A stretch of 64,000 nt of DNA. Origin: Dipteris shenzhenensis. Its lineage: Eukaryota; Polypodiophyta; Polypodiopsida; Gleicheniales. The position numbers and the translations under genes are program-made. Within the stretch, counting starts at the first letter, position 1, and every line of letters starts with the position of its first letter. Location of the stretch: NCBI GenBank assembly GCA_047967505.1, contig CM106540.1. One strand, 5' to 3'. Below, in pieces: positions 20,154-33,000 of the stretch. A model generated the notes under the pieces. It was not told the origin of the DNA. It saw only the letters and a program-made list of their open reading frames with translations, and did no database searches.

Positions 20154-23100
20154 ATGGCTAGTCAAACAACTTCAAGTCTAAGGAAATGCGACTGTAATTA
20201 CAAGTCTGCACATACACGAGGGTTGGCAATGGGTTAGCTGAAGTACCTACTATAAGCACTATCGACACGATTTGTTGGGAAATGTTCATCCATCTATAAT
20301 CAGAGAAACAAAAAATGTAGCTGAAGACCAAAGTCCATCTATATTGGATACACAAAGAGAGGCACACTTGTTGAGGCCCCCTATTGAATGAAGAAAAGTT
20401 TGGTGTAATTGTAACTCATTTTGTTGTGGAGGTCGTTACGTGGCTCTTGCCACCTTTTTTAGACATAAAAAATAGAAGGATAGATTTGAGGATCTTGGTG
20501 CTACATTTGGCTTAAATATCCAAGCTGAGAATATAGCAGAGTTTGAAGATAATAATGATTTAGAAGATGATGATAGTTGTCCACTCCATGTAGAGAATGT
20601 TATGGATAATTTAGAAGCACATGCTGAACTTTTGAGGGAGTTACAAAGTGAAAATGAAGATGGAGAAGAGTTTCAGGACGTAGCATTAGAGGATCAAGTC
20701 TTAGGGAGTATAATTGAATTACAAGCATTATGGGATGATCATAAGGTCTCACTAGAATTACAGGATAAGATGCTTTGACTTCTATTTGGAGGTTTAGGAA
20801 AGCCTAGTGTTGAAAGTAAGAAACCAAGCCTTAGTAAACTTTTGGTACAATTACATCCAACATGGGATGCTGATCTTAATGGCATTAAGACTCTTGCAAG
20901 TTGGGAGAAATTTAACTCTTTATTGAGTAGTCTTGGAATGGTCGAGACTCAACGCTATAGGCTATGTATGGGATCACTTGAAAATGAACATGATTCAGAG
21001 TTGCTTCTACCTTCAAATGAGGATAACTACTCGATATATTGTTCATGTAGAAATGAAAATAAAAAGAGGATACCTAAACGTGATTGGAAAGATTGTTGTC
21101 AAAAGTGTTTAAAGTGTGGCATCCCAAGGAAGGATATGCTCTTGTTTGATTATATACCTATAAGCAAGCAACTTCAATTGCTAGTAAGAGTAGAACTTTT
21201 TGTCATGAATTTCTTCAAATGTGGCGTAATAAGGAAAGCTGGTTAGGAAAAGAACAAAGTGCTCAACCTGAGCATATTTTTGACTTTTGGGATGGCTCCA
21301 AATGTCGTGATGTTCAAGACTTTTGGAATCCCAATTCCCTTTATGAGCTACCTGTAGTATGTGAAACCTCACATTGCAAGAAAGCATATGTTACATTCCC
21401 TAGAAGTGCAATGTCAAGAACTCTACAATGTGGTTGGAATGAGGAAGAGAAAAAATACAATTTCATCTGCGCGAAGTGTCACTTTCCAATCAAATGTGAA
21501 AAGAAGTATTGCAAGGGAGATCCTCGCAACTTTGCATTATTATTACATTGGGATGGTTTTCAAGCATCATGAACTACACAAAAAGACTGTGGTACAGTGG
21601 AAATTTATATTCTAGACACTGGAAGAACATCCATTGTGGGGGTTCTACCTATTCTCTTTATACCCTTCAGTTGCAAGAAAATAATTAAAAGCTCAGGCGA
21701 TGTTTTTAGTGCCTCTCTTAAACCAGTAAGTGAATTAGAGAATCTATTCACTGATGGAGTTGATGTAATATACAATTATCCAACAAACATGATTTTTGAT
21801 GATGCATCTCAAACTTCTAAACAATGCAAAATACATGCCATGGTAATGATGATAACAAGAGATCATCCTGCTCAATGCAAAATAGGACTTTTTAAAGATG
21901 GAGGCCAATATTTTTGTCATAGAGACAAAGCTCACACTACTTTGGATTCTAGTAATCCATTATTTCAAGGACGCTATCTATATGATAGAAATAGATATCA
22001 GGGAAGGCATCCACCTCCAAAAAGAATAGTACCTGAAATGGTACACGATTTATCAGAAGTGAAGAGAGTTTGCACACAATTGGAGAGAGAATCCAAAGTA
22101 AAAGTAGTAATTTATCACTAGATTTAGTGTATGATACAATGCATATATTATCACTAAACTTATTTAGTAAATATATATCTAGTCTAATGAAAGAAGCCAT
22201 GAACGATATGAAAAAGAGAATTGACTCTTGTACCCAATTAGTTTTCAAATATTCTCCTGCCTCTATTCGTAATGGTTGATGGCCACATACTCCCAGCAAA
22301 TATCATGACCTTTTTAAAACTAAGGAAAACCAAAAGTTCACACAATGGTGTTTGCCATACATTCTCTACGTTGTCAAAGATATATCAAAGTAGATGTATG
22401 ATTTGGGTATTCTCTTGATTGACATCGCACATAGCTTTTATAACTTTAGCCATGACAATGGATGGTCAAAAGAGAACATGGAAGTTGTGAGAACTTTGTT
22501 ACTTTCTTGGAGAGTTCGAACGGAGGAGATATTCAGACCAAATTCGTCTCCATTGGAGCATGTTGCTGGGTTTGTAGAAATGTTGGATGATGTCATTCGG
22601 GCATGGGCTACATGATATATTTTGGTGTTATATCTTTGAGCGAGAAGTCTCCTCCTATGTAAACATTTCTTCTAACAATCTAAATAATGAGATTACATAT
22701 GCTCAATATCATAAGAGAAATATTTTTACTGAAACTTTCCGTTTCATACAAAATGATAAAGATGGTCATATGCCTTATAAAAGAATGCTCAAAGATATGC
22801 ATAAAACACTTAGATCTCCATGTGGATATAATATGGATGATCTTGAGTCATGTGAATGTTGTGATTGGCATGAACATGGCCTTCTAGAAGTTTCTTCTAC
22901 AGGAAAAGCACAAGACTTATGGAATAGGTGCATCAAATATGCTCAAACTACTTTTCCATGTGAAAGAGCTTTGACAAAAAAAGGGATAGCCCCATAACAC
23001 CAAAGAAAAGAAAGTACAAAGCTTTAACTATACAGGAATTACAATATATTGAAAAATTATTGGGAATTTATGATGACAGTCTAAAGTCGATACGAGTGAT

Positions 23101-23916
23101 GATATATAGAAGGGTTTTATACAAGAGTGAGATTTATAGTAATGGGGATCATGTGGTCGTTAAGGTTGATGAAGGTGATCTTGAAACACAAAACATAGGA
23201 CATTGGAAAGCAAAGATAAATTCTTTTTTTTCCATCCAGTATGAAGGGAGGGTTATGTTATTCTTTAATGCTAACTATTATAGACAATGTATCATTGAAG
23301 AAAGTGGCCATGAGTCTCTATTTGTGGATGACACTACTGACAGAGTGTCCTACAAAGAGACCATGTTCCATACAATTGGGATTGTGTAAGGCCAACAAGC
23401 TCATTACTTCATAAATTCATCCCCTTGTATATAGGTAGTAGGATCATTGCTTATGAAACCAAAGACATGGTCCAAAGACAAAGATTATTACAAGTAGGAT
23501 CAATAGGTTGTGTACCTCCTTGGTTAGAAGAAGATGATGTAGTGTTGGTGCAAGGTAATGAAGACTCACATGAATCGTCAAATCCACTCAAATATGCTAT
23601 GATAAGAGAAGTGGATTATGAGGAAAAGATAGTGAAACTAGAATGGTTAATGTTGAAACCTCAATGTCATGATGAATGGAAGGTGGATAGAGAGGATAAT
23701 GCATTCTACAATTGGAGTCGTTGTGTAAAAGGTCTATCAAATTTTAAAGTGACAAAGTCTAGAAAAGTGATGATGAATGGTGAAGCCAGATGTTTACCAA
23801 TCATGTGGCATATAGGATCATATCATAGGTATTACAATATGATATTACAAGTAATACGAAATGGTAAGAGATTAACAATCAACTTGACATTGTTGTTTTT
23901 TATGTATTCAAGCTGA
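20154..23916 (+). pseudogene. Tnp2/DUF4218-like transposase, decayed
   Basis: A start at ATG 20154 (MASQTTSSLRKC) is supported by position only. Blocks in order: a Cys-rich element WCNCNSFCCGGRYVALATFF near 20400, an acidic region (20520-20760), a Cys-rich segment CCQKCLKCGIPRKDMLLFDY, and WDGFQAS near 21555. Then come DHPAQCKIGLFKDGGQYFC near 21865-21920, RYLYDRNRYQGRHPPP near 21975-22020, and LVYDTMHILSLNLFSKYI near 22125-22180. HDIFWCYIFERE near 22610-22645 corresponds to the YWMYPFER region of DUF4218. The downstream frame at 23060-23389 and the piece at 23425-23916 look like C-terminal parts. The order matches Tnp2-type transposases of CACTA-like elements. Stops (for example TGA at 21570) and several frameshifts inactivate it. 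The superfamily call is from motif order, not alignment. Confidence 0.6.
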
Positions 23917-24004
23917 GACATGAATTTCTATGTGTGTTAATAAACACTTATTAACCTATATTTTCTTATTATGAATGAATGTAGGTCTTCTAAAGTACTA
24001 AACG

Positions 24005-26111
24005 ATGGACTCTTCTAACATTAATCAGCTCTTTGCTCTTTTTCAAAGCGTGGTTCAAAAAAATCTAGATTTACAAAAAATGATGCAAGATTGTGGTCAA
24101 AACGATAGTGCAAAAATCTCAGTTGGTGAGCTTGCTTCATTGGGATCAACATTAGATACCCAAGTAAGAGAATGGAGCTCTTCAATAGATGCACCATCAT
24201 ATGATCAAATATTTAGAGTGCCTACTCAAAAATTCCGTGACAAAAGTAAGTTATTTGGTAAGGCTTTTTGAGTATGTACTTTCCCAATCAACAATAAGTC
24301 ATGAATATCAACTATCGTATTGTGCAAAATTGGTTCACGGATTCACCTATAGTGACTTTGAGACACAACAAAATGGAACAACAAAAAATAAAATCAACTA
24401 TCGAAAAGCATTACTCCAAGATAAAGCCCTTAGTTTTTGGGCTACAAGTTTAATTTGGATGCAAGATGACATATACGATTGGCACGTGAGATCACACTCC
24501 AAGCTAAGAGAAAGTATCAGAAGAAAAAGGGAAAAAACTCATCTTCTCCAAGCCCATTGTTGGCACCAGTAAATATCTTATAACTATAGTAATATTATAT
24601 ATATGTGTGTGATTTCTTTCAATGATATGTATACTAATTGAAATTCAAAATCTTATGTAGGAAAATGATGGGACTTCCTTGGATGTCCCACTTCTTGAAC
24701 AACCATCGGAATGCCCAATTGTAGAGGTACCTTTATTGCATTAAAATATCATGTTATCACTTCTATATAGGTAAACAAATTTGATATTTTTCCTTTATAA
24801 TAATTGTAATCATTATATTGAACTTTATATATCTAATTTTTTAACATAGGAAGAGGATGTCAGCGTTTATATTCTAGAGCTGATCATAGAAAATTCTCTA
24901 GCCTTCAGGTTCGTGACTAGTATAGGTTTCTTATTTTTTGAAGTAATGGTCCTTTTTCTTTCCATTTTATCTTTCATTATACCTGATGCATATGTTTTAA
25001 CTTATTTAATACTTAAATTTTAGCATATCTAATTTTGAATTGTATTTTAATGCAGGATCAATATGATGATTACAACCTAGGTGTAGTCAACCAGCAAACT
25101 TTTATAGAATGTATAACTAGTTAATACTATCTAAAGTTCTTTATTATTTATTTCAAGGCACTAAGAGTTAGAATTTAAGTTTCCAGGTTAATGATGCTAA
25201 CCCCAATACAAAGTTAATGGACCTCTTGCATAATACGATTTTTGTGGAACCTACAAATGTAAGTAATGTTATTTTGCTTTAATTATTATTTGATTCACTA
25301 ATATCATATGATCTTATTATAAAGAAAAGATATTAAATAGTGTTTTCTTGTATTTATATTAGAGGTCCTCTCAAAATTCAAAAGAGGTTGACATAGATGC
25401 ATCAAGGAAAAGTGGTCGAGCACGCAAGGTATGCTTTGCATTTGGCTAAAGCTATAAACATTCTATCTTGTGTTAATTATATATTGGTATTTCATAATAT
25501 GGCTTAACTATTATTTATAATTTCAATGTCACAGATGACTATGAAGATGCAACATAGTATGAAAAAAAGTAATTCATCAAATGTTGATTCTACTAGAGTG
25601 AAGAAATCAAGGGTATATAGTATGGAAACACCTACCTTTCTTTGTTAAGTTACAAAGCTTAACTTGTCCTAATCAATTAAATATTAAATATTAAATTGTT
25701 TTGTTAATAGATTCTGAGAAAGATTCCAAATCTAGGCGTGAGTTGTGATGGAGTATCCTCGAGCAAAGTGCAAGTATGTTTTTTATATGCTATAACAATT
25801 TTTAGTCAAATAATATGTTATATCAATGTAAGTAACTTCTAACTTGATGTCATTTTGCATGTCAGGTACATGAATTTAACCATGAGGATCAAGAGACAAT
25901 CTTGATGAAGTACTTTGGTGCTCAAAGTGTGCTTGATGCCTATAAGCTTCTCAAAGCAAATTTTAATACTTTGAGAAGAGATATAGGGAATAATGTTAGG
26001 AAAAATATGAAGTATGATTTGAAACTTATGAGAAGATCTGGTATCTTGGCTATTGGAGAAACAAAAAGAAGTTGTAAAGAAGATTGGACAACAAGGATTG
26101 TCTCTAAATGA
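24005..26111 (+). CDS. Multi-exon gene of unknown function downstream of Tnp2-like gene
   Basis: The start is MDSSNINQLFALFQSVVQ at 24005. A frameshift near 24250 links to a second frame ending at a GTAAAT donor (24569). Further exons fit 24661-24726, 24850-24908, about 25056-25110, 25187-25258, 25363-25428, 25535-25612, 25711-25773 and 25866-26111. Most boundaries are GT/AG, the introns are 74-147 nt, and most junctions are phase 0. The protein has a basic stretch (SRKSGRARKMTMKMQ) and a C-terminal domain with YFGAQSVLDAYKLLKANF ending in TRIVSK. I recognise no family. It lies 90 bp after the transposase on the same strand and just before a TAGTGAA repeat cluster, so it may be the second (TnpA-like) gene of the element; that is inference. 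The exon 3/4 frame and the first junction are uncertain, so it may be a pseudogene. Confidence 0.5.
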
Positions 26112-26209
26112 CATTCATCTAGGAGTTGAATAGTATTACTCATTTTTTTAATGATTCATTTAATTTGGATTGGAATACAAACATTTCTTTTCTTACTCTT
26201 GTTTGTAGT

Positions 26210-26660
26210 TGTTTATAGTATATAGTGCAATTGAAGCAATGCATGATTTTTCTACATAGTGAATCTAACTTATTTAGTCAAAATTTGTGGCTAAATATTC
26301 ACATAAAATTTTTTCATTCGATGTTTTCATTATATAGTGAATGTTAAAAAAAATCCCATATGGTGAATTTCCATGGTCCAATTCTCTACATAGATAAATT
26401 TGTCTCTAAATATCAGAAATTGTATCTATATAGTAAAGTTCTCACAATTAAGGACTCTCTACATAGTGATTGTTTTTCGCATATAGTGAATTTTTTCTCC
26501 ATATAGTGAATTTCTCTTTACAAGGATTCTCCATATAGTGAATTTTTCTCATAAGGACTCTTTCTATAGTGATTGTTTTCCCCATATAGTGAATTTTGCT
26601 CCATATAGGAACATTCTCTTAAGAAATTCCTATATAGATAAATTTTTTTCCCTGTATAGA
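26210..26660. repeat. Clustered ATATAGTGAATTTT motifs
   Basis: TAGTGAA occurs at 26257, 26335, 26484, 26504, 26536 and 26587, TAGTGAT at 26465 and 26567, and more diverged copies such as TACATAGATAAATTT lie between them. Most are preceded by CATA or CCATA. In CACTA elements the ends read TAGTG on this strand and short subterminal repeats bind TnpA; the position 100-550 bp after the last gene fits that, but no terminus is defined. Confidence 0.75.
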
Positions 26661-26986
26661 GAAATATTCTCTAGGTAAACTATACAGAGACACTCTCACT
26701 TTCTCTAGTCTGGACTTTTACTAGATAAGTGTATTTCTATCAAGTAAATAATCTAGCAAATCCTTTTTTGTTACTATATAGAGATTGGTCAAAAGTTCCT
26801 TGTGTAGAAACTCTCTCTCCCCCCCACAATGAAGTGAGCTGAACATTGAATCTCACTCACTTAGTTGTCAATAGAACTGTCATAAGAAATATCTCAAGGA
26901 GAATAGTGTCTCTTATTAGAAATCTCTCAAGGAAAATGATCTCTGTCTCTCTCAACCAAAAAATGGGTTCTTCTCAAGTTGTGAAA

Positions 26987-27240
26987 GAATGAACACAAAA
27001 TAGGACCTTACAAACTCTCACTGTATCACTCTCATTCTCCCTCAAGGAATCACTTTCATTCTCCCTCAAGAAAAAGGAAGAAGAGAATGACCACTCTCTC
27101 ATAATACCTTGAAGAATGAACACAAAATAGGACCTTACAAACTCTTAATGTATCCCTCTCATTCTCGCTCAAGCAAACAAGGAAGAAGAGAATGACCTCT
27201 CTCTCACAATACCTTAAAGAATCAAAGAAGAACTCTCTCA
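26987..27240. repeat. 127-bp tandem duplication
   Basis: GAATGAACACAAAATAGGAC occurs at 26987 and 27114, and each is followed by CTCATTCTC and GAAGAAGAGAATGACC. The block lies between the TAGTGAA cluster and an LTR primer-binding site and may be internal sequence of that LTR element. Confidence 0.75.
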
Positions 27241-27366
27241 AAGGAAACTAAAAAACACTCTCAAGAAGAAAACTCACAAAAATCTCACAATATGAATGGA
27301 GATGGAGGATGACTCAAGGAAGGGATTATTGTCTTGACAACATGCAAGGGCTTGTCAGCACCATTG

Positions 27367-27392
27367 GCTCTAATACCATGATAAAATGGAGA

Positions 27393-27423
<31 letters not shown>

Positions 27424-27554
27424 TGCACACAAGATTGACAAACTATACACTAAGTTGTATTCCATGGAAAGTGGTAATATATACATGGACCCCTTAGGGC
27501 TAGGGTTCGGGTTTGTCCCATAACTCTATGGTGCAATTTACAGCATTCTCAACA
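27367..27554 (-). mobile_element. Orphan LTR with Met-tRNA primer site
   Basis: On the reverse strand a 176-bp segment runs from TGTTGAGAATGC (27554) to TTTTATCA (27379) with TG...CA ends. It is followed directly by TGGTATTAGAGC (27367-27378), one base different from the initiator-Met-tRNA site TGGTATCAGAGC. No second LTR was found. Its 5' end cuts into gypsy RT coding sequence exactly at the TG. Confidence 0.6.
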
Positions 27555-29340
27555 TAAGCCTCCTTGCCCACTACTCTTTCAAGCACATGTTTCATGAATT
27601 GGAGTGAGTAGTCCATCGTGATGGGTGGCAACATTAACCTTTGAAGATCCATAGACACTGGGATCTTGCCATTCTTTTAATCACAATAGCTATCATAGAC
27701 ACCACTCGGTATTCTTGATCTAGTAAATGAATCCTATATTGATTACCTTTTGAATTACTTCCTTGATGATGGTAGTGTACTTAGGATTCATGAGATATGG
27801 CCTCTAGCAGACTAGTTTTGCATTGTCTACCATAAGAATAGGGTGTTTCCCATAGCTCTTGAAGGACTGAGATCAATACTCCTTCTTGTTCCAGCATAAG
27901 ACCATCAATGATGTAAAATTGTTGCTTAGGGTTTCATCAGATTCTGACAAATTAACCTCTTTAATCTTGGCAAGTCCATCAAATCCTTGATGATTACCTT
28001 CTTGGGTGGTCCTCTTGGCTTGTTCAAAGAGTAGTTTATGGTCTTGGATTGTATATGCCTTGAAATGTGACGGGACTTGACGTAGATCCACTTTATCATC
28101 TTCGCCACCTTCCAAGTCCTTCTTGGTAGGTTGTGTATCCTTAATGGGAGCCTCTTTTCTTTAGTGTAGTGGTCTTGGCTTTTGGGGGAAGCTCTTTCTC
28201 CACATTGAGGGATCCTACAAGTACCTTGATTTGATTTAATCTAGAGCCACAATTAGACAAAAACTTGTGATGAGCAGTGGTGGCTCCGATGTATCTAAGC
28301 CAATGCAAGTTTGCCTTTACGTTGACTTCACCCTTCGTCTCCTTAGATGCCCTTAGTATCATGATCATATTGAGTGGGATTATTACTCCTAGCATCTTTG
28401 GATTGGAGGTTGCAATTTGTGTTCCTCTTTCTTGGGCACATCTATGGTTGCAAGTATATGCATCCAATTATGAGAGAACTCAAGTTCTGGTAATGGCATA
28501 GACCATTGCTCATTTCATTCCTTGCCCACTACTTTCTTGTTGCAATCTTGGAACATGTTGACCACTGTTGACCACTGTCTGGTATTCAAATCGATTGCAA
28601 ATAGGTCTCCTGACATAGGGCACAACTTTAAAGTTTTAAGATCTACCCTCATGACATGCTCACCTTTGCACAAGTACAATCTATTAGAGTTGTAGACCAA
28701 TCCTATGGTGTGCATGAAAGGTCTACCCAGTATGATGTTGTAGGAGTTGGGTTGGTTATGGAAGTCCATTACAACAAACCACATCTGGTAAGTAAAGAAA
28801 AAGGTTTTTATTTTTATATCTTTTCATACTCCGACTAGTTTAGCCATAGGTCCATCAGCCAGTTTAACCCCACTAAAGATGTGGTGTCCATCTTATGCTT
28901 TCCCCAATTTTCCTAGCATTGTTTAGTGACTATATTAACACCTATTCCTCCATTTTGTATTTTTGTAATTTTCTTGTCATGGTAGGAGATGGGTAGCACA
29001 ACATTCAAGTGTCGTCACTTTTCTGTACTGATCCAACTTATCAATAGGCACTTTCAAAATCTTTTGGTCATCTATCAGGGATTTGACCACTTTTGAGTCA
29101 GATGGATCTTGTGTCCCTATTTGCCCACTTATCTAATCAGATAAGTTCCTACAAAGAATAGGGTCACCCTTTAATAGTGTTGCAATGGGAATTTTTAGTT
29201 TGGTTGACAGAAGCAATGTAGCCATTCCAACCACATCACAAGGTTGTGTAACGGGTTCATAGAGCCGATCTACTGTGGTTCTTCAAACCCATTAAAGGAC
29301 ATGTGTCTTCTTCTACTTGGTGCTAGGGTCTTCCTCAAAC
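27555..29340 (-). pseudogene. Ty3/gypsy protease-RT fragment
   Basis: Reading leftwards on the reverse strand: NSYNIILGRPFMHTIGLVY (28715-28771), the ILGRPW block after a gypsy protease. Then come a charged linker, LFEQAKRTTQEG near 28000-28030, LNPKY-like MNPKYTTIIKEVIQ with NIGFIY and IKNTEW near 27705-27790, the N-terminal start of a gypsy reverse transcriptase, and MKHVLERVVGKEAY at 27555-27600. Many stops are present. The catalytic YMDD part is absent because the sequence is cut at 27554 by an LTR end. The portion above 28900 is poorly preserved. Confidence 0.6.
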
Positions 29341-29757
29341 ATCTTATTCCGAACCCTCTTGGTAATGAGATCAATGCACCTTTCTCTTTTACTTGTCTAG
29401 CACATTAAAGCTAAGTACGAAAATTCAAATTCGTGATTCAAAAAATGTGGGAAATTCACACGAATGATTTAAATGAAGGAAAAAATCGAGCAAAAAAGCA
29501 GTGACTCGTCATGTTTTTTTCCATAAATCGACACATCATCCTTTTATATTCATACAAATAGATTTTATTCCTATAAATAAACCTGTATTAGGATGATTAT
29601 GTGGCTCTATTCCTATATATAAGCTCACAGTTTGCCAATTTCTCTTATCTCATGCTTGTTTCCTAGCCGAGCATAAGAGATTAAACAAGGAAAAAGAAAG
29701 GAGAAAGGTCCTTCTAGGTTGCAAAGCAATCTAGAAGATATGAAATAAGATGGATTT
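29341..29757. other. AT-rich, no gene seen
   Basis: No convincing open frame or repeat before the tandem array that follows. Confidence 0.4.
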
Positions 29758-30090
29758 TGTTTGTGGGAGCTTTAGGTTCTCTATTTGAGTTCCTAAGATC
29801 TCTTGTGAGATTTGTGGTTTTGGTTTTTGTGTCTTTGTTTGTGGGAGTTCTAGGTTCTCTTTGTTGTGTGCCTTCGATCTCTTATGAGAAATGTGCTTTT
29901 GGTGTTTTTGTGTCAATGAAATTTGTTTATGGGAGTTCTAGGATCTCCTTGTTGAGTTTCTTAAATCTCTTGTGAGAAATGTGCTTTTGGTGTTTTTGTG
30001 TCTATTTTGTGGGAGTTCTAGGATCTCCTTGTTGAGTTCCTTGGATCTCTTGTGAGAAATATGATTTTATTTTGTGTTTGTCTATGATGT
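29758..30090. repeat. ~80-bp tandem repeat, four copies
   Basis: TTGTGGGAG or TTATGGGAG starts lie at 29761, 29839, 29927 and 30007. Each is followed by TTCTAGGATCTC-like sequence and TCTTGTGAGAAATGTG. Confidence 0.85.
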
Positions 30091-30140
30091 TCAAGTGAAT
30101 TTGTTTCTTTGTGTCTCAGTTTAATAGAACACCTAGAGTC

Positions 30141-30662
30141 TCATTCTCACACTTTCTTTGAATGAATATTTAATATTCTTTCAATAGAATGTGAATGAAT
30201 GATTTCCAATTCTCTCAATTTTTATTACTCATTCTTACACTTTCTTTTGAATGAATATGTAATATTCTTTCAATAGAATGTGAATGAATGATTTTCAATT
30301 TGCATATATTCTTTCAATAGAAATGAATCCATGTCTCAATTTTCATTACTCATTCTTACACTTTCTTTTGAATGAATATTTAATATTCTTTCAATAGAAT
30401 GTGAATGAATGATTTAGAGTTTGAGTGTATTCTTTTATTAGAAATAAATCCATGTGTCTCGATTTTCATTACTCATTCTTACACTTTCTTTTGAATGAAT
30501 ATCTAATATTCTTTCAATAGAATGTGAATGAATGATTTATAGTTTGAGTGTATTCTTCCAATAGAAATAAATCCATGTCTCTCAATTTTCATTACTCATT
30601 ATTACACTTTCTTTTGAATGAATATTTAATATTCTTTCAAAAGAATGTGAATGACTGACAAT
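30141..30662. repeat. ~122-bp tandem repeat, five copies
   Basis: TCATTCT(T/C)ACACTTTC starts lie at 30141, 30229, 30350, 30473 and 30597 (88, 121, 123 and 124 bp apart). Each unit holds TTCAATAGAATGTGAATG, and the longer ones add TAGAAATAAATCCATG. The array ends about 130 bp before the hAT pseudogene. Confidence 0.9.
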
Positions 30663-30794
30663 TAATATATTGCATTCTTGAAAGTGTTTTTTAAAGTATA
30701 TGTGCTGCTTTCAACAAAATGTGTATTGCAGTATGTTTCTATTGCATACGCAAATTAATATTTTTGGATCTTTTTTTTTTTCAACTACAAAAGC

Positions 30795-32960
30795 ATGGTG
30801 TGTGGCAAGATTTGGTCATATGTGATGGAGATACAAAAAGTGCATGCCTTCGTCTCTTTTGTGCAATGTAAATATTATGGACACAAGTTCACGGGTAGTT
30901 CTACTCGCATCAAGCAACATTTTCTCGAAATTGGCAGTGACGTTGAAGCTTGCTCATGCACTCCATCTGATGTTCTTCCATTATGCAAATGGTATTTAAA
31001 GTGAAGAAAGTGGTTAATCTGACCCTGATAAGGAATCATCCAAGTCCTAATGTGAGCATTGAGGTTGATGAGATAGTTGAAGGAGAAGCACCAATAAACA
31101 TGAGGGGTGTATCAATACATGAAGGTGATGTAGATTTGCTAGCAAGCGAGTCGTAGGTGAGTTTTGATGCGACTAATGTCTGTCAGGTAAACAAGAGAAA
31201 AAAGGGAGAACAATCATCTATGGAGGATGGATTTCTTCGACAACAAGTGCATGAAGAGCACTTAAGATGGATGGAAGCCTTTGTAAAAAATGGTATACCA
31301 TTCAATGTCATGAGAGATGAGATGTTTCATAATGCCTTGAAGTCATGTGCCAGACTAGGATTTGTTTTGCTAGATTATAATAAAATGCATATAGATCATC
31401 TTAATAGAGTTAAACAAACTGTGATGGCGGGCTGCTTGAAAAAAAAGATATTGGAGTTTATTCCTACATATGAGTGCACTCTTGCTTTTTAGGGATGGAC
31501 TAGCAAGCAGGATAGACCCTTGACAATGTAATGTGCATTACTCCCAAGTTTTTGGAGAGTATTGATACATCTCTAAAAGAAAAAACTTCAGCATATATTG
31601 TAAAAATATATGTAAGATCAATTCATAAAGTTGGTGGCAATGAAAATGCTACTGCATTAGTAATAGATAATGTATCGAATTACAAGACTGCGGGTGAGAT
31701 GATCATGGCAAGGTATCCCACTCTGACATGGGTGCCATGTGGTGCTCATACTCTCAACTTATTGTTGTTGAAGGATATTGGACAATCGTCATTTGTGCAA
31801 CTAGTGCTACAAGATGCTAACGCCATAGTGAGTTTTATAATAAAGAGCCATCAATACTTGCATGCAGTATTCAGAGAGCACTCTATAAAGCAACTAAGGT
31901 AATTTTGTCAAACTAGATTTGCCACTTCTTTTCTAGTTCTTGCTAGATTGTTGGAAGTGCATCAAGCTTTAGTTGAGAAAGTTGCTGATAGGCGATGGGC
32001 AAATTAGCTCAAGAAAAAGATGCAATATGCAATACCAAGCAGTAAATGTGTACATCTTGTCCAATCATCATTGTTCTGGAAAAATGTAGAAAGAATAAAA
32101 GAAGGTGTGGAACCATTTGTGACAGTGTTGAGAATGGTCGACGATGATGCCTTTGTTATGGGTAAAGTATATTGGAAGATGTCCGAAGCAATACAACAAG
32201 TTAAAGAATTCATGCGCTTTGTAGCTAGGAAAAAGCAACAAGTGATATATTTGGCCGATAAGAGATGGAAGCAAATGCACACTCCTTTGCATGGAGCTGC
32301 ATTTGCAATAGATCCACAATATCAAATGCATGCTCAATCATAGAATCTAGAATTCATAACTAACTTTTGAGAGGTTTGTAAGAACTTGCTTCCAGGAGAT
32401 CAAGGTAAATTGGCCTACCAACAACGAGTGAGGCATACGAACCATGAAGGCTCTTTTGGAGATCCCTATAATCTTGATGCTATTAAGATGATGATCCCAC
32501 CTACTTGGTGGAAGGAATATGGTGGAGAGACATTGGAGTTGCAACATGTTGCAACTCATGTGCTCTCTATTGCCACATCATTAGGTGCATGTGAGCAAAA
32601 TTGGAGTGCATATGATTTTAATCATTCTAAGAGACCCAATCATTTAAAGCCATCAAGAGCTGCAGATTTAGTATTTTGCTTTGGGGATCTATGATTGTTG
32701 AAAGGGTTTGTCCTTACGACTAGGGCAGCAAGCGCAGCCGCTGTAATGAGAATTGCTGGACAATGATTGACTACAAAATTAGTTGCTGAGGGTGCATTTA
32801 GTGAAGAAGAAGACAAGCTTGAGCTACTCAATGACAACAATGAAGTCGAAGAGATAGACGATATTGTACCTATGTTAAATGCAATAGAGTGTTGTATGTT
32901 ACACATGAGGGCATGTATAGGAGAATATGATAGGGAAGAGTCATATGCCCATATCCATCT
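30795..32960 (+). pseudogene. hAT-superfamily transposase with BED finger, decayed
   Basis: The N-terminus carries a BED-type zinc finger (VQCKYYGHKFTGSSTRIKQH near 30860-30920) in which the second expected cysteine is Tyr. Then come a basic linker and the central DDE-like region: FLESIDTSLKEK near 31540, ALVIDNVSNYKTAGEMI near 31655-31700 and YPTLTWVPCGAHTLNLLL near 31715-31770. DKRWKQMHTPLHGAAF lies near 32255-32310, and the C-terminal dimerisation domain holds PTWWKEYGG, LQHVATHVLSIATS and CEQNWSAYDFNHSKR near 32500-32635. An acidic tail follows to about 32960. This is the normal order of plant Ac-like hAT transposases with a DUF659 region. Stops near 31014, 31155, 31490 and 31902 and several frame changes show it is dead. 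No terminal repeats were identified. Confidence 0.85.
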
Positions 32961-33000
32961 CATCTCATTTTGTACTTGGAAGCAGTGGATGAAGCTCTAA

